Origin: Allacma fusca
Taxonomy: Eukaryota; Arthropoda; Collembola; Symphypleona; Sminthuridae
Direction of reading: 5' to 3'
DNA: 64,000 nucleotides
Assembly: GCA_947179485.1 (NCBI GenBank)
Contig: OX359246.1
Coordinates: 24,304,001 to 24,368,000 of the forward strand
Shown here: positions 13,769-23,400 of the stretch, one piece after another
Layout: each line of letters opens with the position of its first letter
Numbering within the stretch: the first letter of the stretch is position 1
Position numbers and translations under genes: made by a program
Notes under the pieces: model-generated
Told to the model about the DNA's origin: nothing
What the model saw: the letters and a program-made list of their open reading frames with translations, nothing else
Database searches by the model: none

Positions 13769-14349
13769 TGTTACGGATATATTATAAATAGAGTAGAATA
13801 AGCATAATCTAAGTCAGCAAATAGTTTGGAAGGTCGTAAGCAGAGGCTACGTGACGCCAAACGCTGACCTAACATAATCATAAGTAAAGGAAAGGAAATG
13901 ATTCAGATTATTTAATAAACAATAAACTAAGAATAGGATAAGATTAGATTTAAATTAAGACACGTAGATTAAGTACAAGTTCTAATCTCGACTTCAAGCA
14001 AGCAACATCAAGAGGAGCCGCACCTAGAGTCCATTCCCTCCGGGATGGAGCTCAAAAGGTAGCAAACGGGGCGACATGAAATCGGGAGATTTCAGGAGGA
14101 AGAGATTCAGAATCCAAATTCTATTTTGTGTTAAATGTTAATTGTTCAGTGTAAATTGTATCAGTTTAGGAACAATAAATTGGCTAAAAGTTAATAAAAC
14201 GAACTACACACAGAACTCAATAAGTTCCATTTATTCATGCGTTTCCAACAACATCGGATTCCAGGAATTCAGGGGATGGAACACCCGAACCTAGGCTACA
14301 TTGACTATTACCCACACAACATCAATACCCGGGTGATAGAGCTGTAACA
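13769..14349 (+). repeat. 5' LTR (581 bp)
   Basis: Begins tgttacgg and ends tgtaaca, with TG...CA termini. It has the same length as, and by reading the same sequence as, 41996-42576. A TATA box lies only 14 nt from its left edge (13783-13790), so U3 is very short. AATAAA-type signals occur at 13914-13919, 13921-13926 and later near 14170 and 14191, so R/U5 makes up most of the LTR. Confidence 0.97.
13783..13790 (+). promoter_or_regulatory. LTR TATA box
   Basis: TATAAATA, with an arthropod-initiator-like TCAGCA about 31 nt downstream (13814-13819, A at 13816). This predicts a transcript start near 13816 and a U3 of only about 47 bp. The same promoter recurs in the 3' LTR. Confidence 0.6.
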
Positions 14350-14380
14350 TGATGTTTCTGCCAGGCCTTCGGGTTTATTT

Positions 14381-14387
14381 GGTAAGG
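14381..14387 (+). promoter_or_regulatory. Candidate major splice donor
   Basis: ttg|gtaagg lies 33 nt inside the internal region, where retroviruses usually carry their major 5' splice site. It could pair with acceptors before gag (17427, 17457) and before the env-like ATG (38558). Inference only; RNA junction reads would decide. Confidence 0.4.
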
Positions 14388-14396
14388 ACCCGGAGG

Positions 14397-14421
14397 ATCC
14401 GTAGGTCGGGGACCTGCGGAT
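14397..14421 (+). promoter_or_regulatory. Stable leader hairpin
   Basis: An 11-bp stem (atccgtaggtc with gacctgcggat, one T.G wobble) closes a GGG loop. A further GG/CC pair (14392-14393 with 14424-14425) can extend it across a small internal loop. It sits just downstream of the candidate splice donor, the usual place of retroviral dimerisation or packaging stems. Role inferred from position only. Confidence 0.65.
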
Positions 14422-15022
14422 GACCCTGTGACATAAAAAGACCAAACTTTGTAGCAAGTAAGGTCGCTTAGTCAAACAAATTCACGGGATGGAAGTATGG
14501 GGTCCGAAACGGAGGTGATGTTTCATTTCTCTCCAGGGCCACCCGAAACTTCTCGTGAAAGGCAGTTATAACATGCAACAATGTTACCTCAAGAAAGAAA
14601 ATTTGGCCATTATCATCACGCGCGGATTCAAATAACAGTTCAGAAGTCCTAGTGCGGCACTAGAAAAAGAACTATTTTGTGGCCAGAAATATTATTTTAA
14701 GTGACTAGTGAAATTGGGACTCTTTCCAACCGGAAAATTAGGGGAAGAGGACGTCCAATAAGGTAATACTATTTTCTTTAAGGTTCATGAATTTCATGTT
14801 TAGGAGCATATTGATTTTGTAATGTAGTTACGAAGCGTAGCTAATATTCAGGAGTAATTAACCAGAGTTTAGAGACAAATCATATGTTCAAATTAGAAAA
14901 TTGCGCATATATGTATATGTATTTTGTGGTTTTCAGAGTACATAGTAGGTGTACGTGCATAACAAATTTTCACCAAAATTAGCTTCTTCCAGTAAAATAA
15001 GTCTTCTTCTATCTTTTTAGAC

Positions 15023-16784
15023 GCCTAAAGGGCCGGGTTTTGAGCGTAGGCATAAACAGTGTTCGTATTGTAAAGGGAACTATTCCGGCTGAAGTGCCGT
15101 TCTTGTGCGCAGTATAATAGTAATCTTTCTCTTCGTAAGTTTAAGTTCCTAATTTCAAAAGGGCCGTTTTTGAGCGTTGAAATTCTTTTAATTCTTCAAA
15201 TTACTTTTCAAAGTTTTGGGAAACCCCAGGCTAGGGGATAGGAACCCAAAACACAATTAAAATCTTTCAATCAATTAGGACATTTTTTTTATTAATACAA
15301 GACTCTCAAAATTCACTTTCCAAGCTTAGTTTAAAGCAACAATATGATCTATCTTTCAAGTAAATAACTCAAAATAATTTTTTCACTCTCTTCTTTCTCT
15401 ACATCTTTTCTCCTTCTAGTATAAGCACATCTGAAGGGCCGGGATTGAGCGCAGATGTCTTTAAATTCTTTAACCTCCAAATTACGTAATTAAGAGCCCC
15501 ATGGCTAGGTGGCAAAACCCAATTAAAACTCTTTCGCTGAAAATTACTTTCTTTACCTGATGTGTAGGTTTACACGGGTAACAATAGGATCTATCATAAA
15601 CTTTTCACAAACTTCTTTTCTTCTTCCATCTTTCCATCTCTACCAGAAATGCCGTTTTGTGCGCTGGGTAATTAGGACATAATTTGTCATGGTTTTGGCA
15701 AATATTAGGATTTCAAAGTCAATCCGGAAGGCCGAATGTGAGCACGGAGCATATCAGATTTCAGTTAGTCATTTTGCAAATCAAAACCTATATAGCTCAG
15801 TTAGAGAGCATAGGTAGATCAGATTATCTAAAGATTATAGTACGTAAGGTGTACAAATTTGTCGGAAGGGCCGAATATGAGCGCCGAGGTGATTAGGACA
15901 GTTTTTAATTAAGGCTTGAACAAAATTTAGTCCAAAGGGCCGAGGTACATTGAGCGTGGACACATTGGCATAGTACATAAGCATACATATAAGAAAATTC
16001 TCATCTACGTAGTTTAGGGATTCAAGGGCCGAAATGTGAGCGGAATCTTTGTTGTATATAGGTTTTAGTATACGTAGAATCCGAGAGGCTAGGAAGATTA
16101 GGAGGGACCTTATGGTTTAGTAGGGTTCGAGTCATTCCAAGCACGGAGGTGTTCGGATGGAGGGCCGACAAAAGTACCGATAAGCCTGTGACCTACTAGA
16201 GGTAATCGGAGAGGCTATGATTGACGCACCGATATAGGTATATGTTTGTAATGTGCCCAAGCTAGCGGATAGGTAACAGCAATGACTATTACTAGTAAGG
16301 AGGTCCATGGTTTAGTGGATAGGATAACAGGGGACATTCCAAAGCACGGATGTTCACTTTAAAATCTATGTATGCGGTTTCCAGCTATGGCCATACATAG
16401 GGACTTTCATATTTATTACTTCTTCCATAGATGACTCAGGGTTTTGAGTGCATCATAAGTTAGCCAGTCTCGAAGGATTTTGCTAGAGTAGAGAGAATTG
16501 GCATAAGAAACCACAGGCTCATGGTTTTTGAGAGTTGGTTATAGGGATAGGAATTCAGTAAAAATTCTGGTGCTTTCAGTTTTTGCTGTCTACAACAGAT
16601 ACAAGCCTTGCTGATGGTAGGATCGGTTCAAGGAAGTTCTTAGGTACGAATTAGGACGCGAAACATATCCTTTGGGACAGAAGGGTAATTAGTAGCGAGG
16701 AATACAGTCCTTATTAATTCTGGGAATCATTACAGGAGTATTTAGGGAATTTAGGCAACACCGGCCCGAATGTGAGGAGTGTTG
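15023..16784 (+). promoter_or_regulatory. Array of covarying hairpins with a GGGCCG...TGAGCG core
   Basis: At least nine hairpins have different but perfectly complementary stems around the same core, aagggccg-(3 to 9 nt)-tgagcg: 15023-15051, 15089-15112, 15151-15184 (8-bp stem), 15427-15458 (7 bp), 15643-15667, 15723-15748, 15862-15887, 15930-15961, 16019-16047, and a looser copy at 16756-16784 (6-bp stem). A degenerate copy without the second half lies at 16153-16180. In the two variant copies (15089, 15643) GGGCC/TGAGC becomes GTGCC/TGTGC (or ATGCC/TGTGC), so opposite positions change together. Stem change with retained pairing is strong evidence for selected RNA structure. Packaging, dimerisation or protein-binding roles are possible. 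Confidence 0.85.
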
Positions 16785-16842
16785 ATTGACAAAAAGACTG
16801 ATAATTTAAGGAGTTAGACGCAACTAGCCATTGCAAATAAGT

Positions 16843-17075
16843 AAGTTTAAGAAGGTTAAGTTTTAAGGTGAGTAAGTTTAAGAGCAGTAAGTTTTAAGGA
16901 GATTAGGTTTAAGGAGACTAAGTTTAGAGAAGGTTAAGTTTTAAAGGACATTAAGTTTAAGGGGAATAGGGTTTAAGGAGTTTAAGTTTTAAGGGAAGTA
17001 AGTTTAAAAGCATGGTAGGATTTAAGGAAGAATAATTTTTAACGGAAATTAAGATTAGAAAGTTTAGGTTTTAAG
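16843..17075 (+). repeat. Degenerate ttaag-rich tandem repeat
   Basis: About a dozen imperfect units of the form aagtttaagg-n-agtaagttttaagg, roughly 18-20 bp each, run head to tail in the leader before gag. The motif occurs on the + strand only. It could be simple replication slippage or a protein-binding or branch-point-rich zone; nothing else in the window resembles it. Confidence 0.6.
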
Positions 17076-17420
17076 GAAATCCAGGTGGTAACACCAGGAG
17101 GTACTCATTGGAAACGTTAGGATTACAGAGATTAAGTTTTAAGACCATTCACAGCTAAGGTTAGGGACGTTCAGGGATTGAACACTTAGGTTGTAAGCAC
17201 AGAAAATTCCTTTTCCAGGTTATCATCACCTATTGGCACAATTAAGTTTAACAACTAGGGTTACATAAGCATAGGCATACAAGGCAAAATTTTAGGAAAC
17301 GGGTTAAGTTGACATTTGGCATAAGTTTTAAGAAGGTTTTCAGGATTGAATTTGACAGAAGAACTCTCACAACCGTCAAAACAAATTCATAAAACCAAAC
17401 TCTACGAAACGCCTTAGCAT

Positions 17421-17457
17421 TTTTCAGCCCATCCAGAAAAAGTTAGGACGTTTACAG
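17421..17457 (+). promoter_or_regulatory. Candidate splice acceptors before gag
   Basis: agcatttttcag (ending 17427) and gacgtttacag (ending 17457) both look like 3' splice sites. The second leaves only gt before the Gag ATG at 17460. Joined to the donor at 14382, either would remove the whole leader with its upstream ATGs and make Gag translatable, while unspliced RNA would keep the hairpins. Confidence 0.35.
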
Positions 17458-17459
17458 GT

Positions 17460-20400
17460 ATGGAACCCGAAAAGAACCAACATCCATCAAGAAGGGAACC
17501 ACCACCTGCACCTTCAATACCATCTCGAAGGACTACGCGATCTGCAGGACCAGTACCACAGAATGAAACAGGCTTGGAGGAAATCCTCGCCCGTAGGAAA
17601 GAGGAGCGGAAAGCAGCGAAAGCCAAAGCTAATACAGCAACGGCAGGTGTAGACCTCTCTTCAACATCTTCAGCTTCGACATCTACAGTCATGGAAGAAT
17701 CCGGCAGTACAACCCTGGCATTATCTGCACAAAGTCCATCGGGCTCGCAGGCCACGGGGCACGGAGATAATCCTGACAATAATGATGAAAGCATGGATGT
17801 GTTCTTGGACACGGTGTCAACACCTGTAACAGGTACGGCAACCAGTCCGAAACGAACACCAACAGTATCGACAGCACAAACACCAAAGTTTTCAAAAACA
17901 AAGGTGGTGCAAGGACAGAATCTCCATAGACTAGCTATGCAACGAGAATTACGCGACCTCGAGGTAACCAACCTGGAGGGCCAACAGGTCCAACAAGACC
18001 AGGAGGTTGAGGCCACAGGCGAATTCATGCTAAATGCTAGAGGAGACATGGTTTTTGTCAGTCACGATGCTGACCCCACGATCAAGGAGATCCTGTCGCA
18101 ATTCAATCAACCTGAGGAAAGACCAACTAGTAGCGCTGCCATGTCATCATTTGAAATTCTCACGGATCCCGGAAGCAACCATACAAGCGTAGGGGAAGGC
18201 GAGCAAGGATTCGCAACTCCAGAAAGTGAGATGGAAGATGTGACCAATGAATCACCCAACAATGTGGTTGTCAGCAACCTGACAAACCCAGTTGACAACG
18301 GAGACATTCCTAAAGACACGAGGACACAATCCCAACAGGATGTACAAAGTCAAGGAATGTGCAGCAAAGCTACTGGACAAACAGAACAACAGGTTAATCA
18401 GCAAAGCTCAACGGAATTGGATGATTTGGAGGATTCCAACAGACCAATAGCTATAGCAACAAGTACACCAGAGATAATCCAGCAAGGGAATCTCAGTACA
18501 CACTCATCATTTAGGGACAATTTAGCAATAACTCAATCGGACGAGTCAACCGAACAGAGCGAACAAGGTGACTCACCAACAGGAGTGCCACGTACCAATA
18601 ACAGTATAGGGAGTGATCGTGACCAGGTCACTACTCAATTAAATCAGCAGTTATCAAACTTAAGCATCAGCGACCACTGTAAGGCTTCACAGTCGAATAC
18701 TACAGTTTCTCAACAACCAGACATACAACAACTTGTACGAGATAGGTTTCTATCAAGACCATCTCCAGGATTTTCCAATAGAGGAGATATAGGCTTTCAA
18801 AGGACACTCAGCCGGGTGTCTGAGTCTACAGAACAGGAAGGCCCAGTCGAGGATCAATTACCACCGATCAGAGAAGGGCAAGATAACATCCAAAGAGTGG
18901 AAGAAAATTTCGTACAATTAGTGACAGGTACAGGTGTGATAGTACCAGCGGGATCGTTTCAACAACTAGTGACCACAGCAGGCTTCCAACGGAACTCAGT
19001 GGAAAATTTTCTGGTAGTTCGAGGATTGGAAGGACAGCTGATAGAGGTGTATCACAGGTTAGCTCAAAATCTTTATACAGGTACAGTCCAGTGGACACAT
19101 TTTTTCCTTAGATTAGCTGAAGTCACCCACAGACGGGACAATAACAGAGATCCGAATAGGGAAGAAAGGGAAGTGTTACGTACACGTGCCTTTGAGTACG
19201 GTCGGAACGTCAGGGACAACATTTTCATCCCCACCGACGTCATCCGAAACCTTTTAGAGCACCGGGTATTGTCGTTGAGAAGTCATCAGGCACACCAGGA
19301 TAGCCAGATTTTCTTCAACGATACACCCAGGTATACGACCGTGATACAATCCGGAAGACTTAGTGAAAATCTAGAATTTGGTCAACCACGACAAGAAAGG
19401 CGAGTCAGCGACGAGAATAGGCCAGGTCCAGAACAAGAATCAAATAACAACGGGACCACCCAACAAAGCGTAATCGACTCCAGTGCTGACGACATCATTA
19501 GCAGGTACCTTAGGTACGACCAAAGAAACCCACCAGTAACACGGAATCCGGTTACGGGTTTATTAGAACCAGCATCTAGATCTACGCTAAGGACCATCTC
19601 AGGCGAACCTACAATACAACCCGTTACGTCACGAAGAATTTCACCCGAAAGCTTGAATACCAGCTCAAGCTCGATCAACAAGGCTATAGCCCAGGCAATA
19701 GCCTCAGCGACACTTCAAGCAGGTTTAGCAACCCCTCGAAATCGGAAGTCAAGTAACTCCGATCGTGACCATCTCAGACCAAGTAACCAGGTGACGGACA
19801 GTAACCAGGTAGATTACTCATCACCTAGGTCACAACTTTTCCAGAAATCGGTGAGAGGACATTACAGGGTAAAGAGTGCTGAGGAGAACAGCAACTTAAA
19901 TCCCAGGACCCGTCCACAAGGGATTACGACACGTGAGAGAACAAGCAATAGCTGTTGCGAGACAGCCATACAGAAGGGTAGCCCAAGAGCACCCACAACA
20001 TCACCTACAACCCAGACAGGTAATCAGACGCCAGCAGGGAGCTCTACGGCACAACCGAGAGTGACCCCGAGGTCCAGTAATTCCTGTCGCTCAACACCCG
20101 CAACCGGTGATAGGGGGCAATCAAGCCGACACAGCAACTCTCACGAAACAACACAGCAAATTAACCCAGTACACATCTCACCAGCCAGTCAGAATAGACA
20201 GGTGTCAACGGAAAATACGCCGAGAAACCGACCAACTCAACCTAACCTGCAATTTAGACCACAACCCACCCAAGACGATTTGGAGACACCAACCGAGGAG
20301 ATCGAGACCACCCAAATTGGTAGTACATCGCAGACTAACGTTAAAAGGGATTTAGCAACAACAAAGTTGTACGTCAACACCGATTCCACCCAGGCAACCA

Positions 20401-23400
20401 ATAACGAACAACTGGTACACCGAGTTTACCAGTCACCGGGAGGTCGAATCTACGTACATCCGCCCGTGCACGCGTTGCGAGCACCGCCACTTGACGTTAG
20501 TGAAACAGCTTTAAGAACATTGGTGCAAGTAGGGAGACAACTACGGGAGCAGAATCCGTCATTAACTATCGCAAATACCATCAGAAATTCTGACACAGGT
20601 ACTTACTATCAGGCATTTAGACCCCAAGACAGATTTACTGTCTATCAATCACCGAGAGGCTCGTTATATAACAGTCTACCAATAGGACGCACAGGTATAC
20701 ACCGCCACAGTTTACGAGGTCGAGACATCCTGCAACGAGCAACCAACAACGACAGGACCATCATAGAAGGTGGAGAGCTTGTAACATCACCCCAACCACC
20801 ACCTTCGGAACAAACATCTAGAAGCAACGAGTCGTACGTCCAAGGTGACACCTTAAGGTCACGGACAGCAACACCTGCATCTACGACACGCGCAGCAACG
20901 ACTTTTGCAGTACCAGTCAGACCAACTGGAAGGTTCATAACCAGGTCAGCCGACCGACCGACGACACCGACAGCTCCAGCTGTCCCCGTCAGACCCAATT
21001 CAGCAGTAGCAGGACCATCCCGAGTAACAACAACTCCAACCACAAGTCAAAGTACAGTCAATTGGCTTGATGACTTACAATACGGAGTAAATATTTGGAC
21101 AGGACCAAGTGGCAGAGTATACACCAGCGAGAACGAAGCAACCGAAGACGAGTTAGTACCAAGCAGGATAACAGTAAGACAATACTCGAAGATCGCCCGA
21201 AGACAGGACGGATCTAGAACCCAGGAAGTGGAGAACGAGGCGACTTGGACAGGTCAAGTGAGACGTCTAATTTACTTCAATAGAAGGGACGGTAGAATAC
21301 AACGAAGGTTCAGACCAACTAGAGACTCTGATTTTGAGGCATTCGCAGCTACCAGGGCAGAACACGAAGAAATTGTTCTGAGTACCAATCCCATATTTAC
21401 CTTCTGGAGGATACTAGCTCAAAGATCGGTAGACCCGAATCAAGTTACTAGCTACATTGCACCCGATTTTAGGCTCTATCATAGACACATCAGTCTACCT
21501 AACGGCATTCGTAGGCAGAGAGTACCACCAGGCTTCTTGGAAAACATCGAGAACGAATACGACCACCAAGAGGCGTTGAGCAGATTAGTTCACGACCGTA
21601 GCGTCGAAATCCTGACGGATACGTCTAGTGAAGAGGAAGTAGAGCGAATCATTCAGAGAGACACTCCGAGACGTGAGAGTGGTCAGCATAGCAGTGCACA
21701 GTCTAGTGAAGAGACAGACCATATTTTTATTGGAATTGACGAAGAGGACTTCATTATCCCAGAAGTACCAGGTCAGTTTACCATAAGAATTCCTATAGAC
21801 GACGCCTACGACGCTGCATTTAGAGCCATCGAAAGAGACGAAGAACTACAAGAGGAAGTGCGATTTGTGGATAATACCGGAGAAACTCACTTCTTCCCAA
21901 GAATCCGACTTCAAGACCTTAGTCCGGAAACTCAAGTCGTACTCACTCAAGTCAGAAAGAGACGTAAACCCTTACGAGCACGCCGTCAAATTGGAAATAA
22001 CCAACCCAGACCACCAGGCCCAGGACCCAGTGGTTCAGGGAGAGGAAACCAGCCGAGAGGGGCTAATAACAACAATTCCCATAACCAGCGACCATCTCAA
22101 TCAAGGTCAAATCCAGGTCGAAGAGGCTCAAGAGGAGGTAGACACATCGGAGGCAGACAAAGAGCAAGGAGTGACCCCGGAAGTTCCGGAGGAAGTAGCT
22201 CATCGTCCAGCTCCAGCAGTAGCAACTCAAGTAACCCTCACGACTTTGAGGCCTTCGACAACTGGAGGAATAGACAGATTGTGAACAGAAATAATTTCTT
22301 TAACCAGGTCAACGTTAACATCATCAACCCATACGTACCAATTAATCGCAATCAGGGAATACGTATTGAGGAAGTTGCAGACCAAGAACAGGTACGAATA
22401 ATTCCAAGGAGACATCTGGACGACGACATGACCGCCCTCATGTTTCCCAAAGTAGAATTCAAACCGGGTGTAGATGACCCAGAGACAGCCTTCGCAACAG
22501 CCGAACTCCAGACCAACAGGTTCGGAGGAGATACCATCATAACCAGGATGCAGTACGTACAGATCATCTTTGACCCACCCGTCAGGGATTGGATCAGAAA
22601 TTGGATTGCCGAACGAAGACTACATGAGGAACTACCTTACGACACCATTAACTGGGACGAATTCAGGGAGGAATTTCTAATAAGGTACAGTATCACCGAC
22701 CAAATGATACGTACGCTAATGGAAAAGCGAAAGATGAACACAGATGAAGATCCATGCGCATACATAGATGCGAAATTAGCACTAATCAATAGAGTCGACA
22801 GATTTATGCCCGAACTGGAGAAAATCAGACTCTTACGCGCAGGTTTAACATCCGAATACATAGTTTTCTGCCGAGGATGGACAGCAGGAACTGTAGCAGA
22901 TTTCATAGAGGGAATAAAACAGTATGATGAAGACCGAAAGACGGACGGCGCGGAATCTATTGAAACAAGATTTGCCAAAGTCCAAGAAATGTTGGAGAAA
23001 TTGACCTCCGGAATGAAACCAGTTCCAGCGGAAACAACTGTAGTGAAAATAGCTGCAGTAAGAGAACAACAGGACTATCGGAGACCTGAGGGTGGATCTA
23101 GTGACCAACGAGGACGAAGTCCAGGTCAGGGAAACTTCAACAATTCACGAAATTCCAGTCCAGGTTACAGCAACAATAGCAACTACCCGGACAGGGGACG
23201 TAACAATCAAGGTTACGATGACCGAAGGAATTATGGAAACCGAGGTAGATCTCCAACACCTGAGAGATTCTACAATAACCAAGATAGGAGTAGGCCTCAA
23301 TATAGAAATGATGGCAACAACTCTAACAACCAAGGTTACCCTCAGAGGAACCAAAATTTTGGATCTAGACAAAGTCCGAACAGACAATACTACAACAACA

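Larger units (their letters stand above)
14350..17459 (+). other. 3.1-kb structured 5' leader of the retroelement
   Basis: No coding frame is supported. I cannot find a TGG-starting primer-binding site directly against the LTR end; the adjacent bases are tgatgtttctgcc, so priming may use an unusual tRNA region or self-priming. Downstream come a candidate splice donor (14382), a very stable hairpin (14397-14421), about ten copies of a conserved-core hairpin (15023-16784), a duplicated block (about 16104-16155 and 16300-16353, sharing atggtttagt and ttccaa-agcacgga), a ttaag-rich tandem region (16843-17075) and two splice-acceptor-like sites just before gag. Many upstream ATGs would block simple scanning to the Gag start. 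Confidence 0.7.

Noticed and set aside
15023..16784. CRISPR-like interpretation of the leader repeats
   Set aside because: Eukaryotic context, irregular spacing, and repeats that are hairpin cores with variable stems rather than identical direct repeats with spacers.
17414..18049. 211-aa antisense ORF over the start of Gag
   Set aside because: Shadow of the gag frame; composition explained by gag codon bias.
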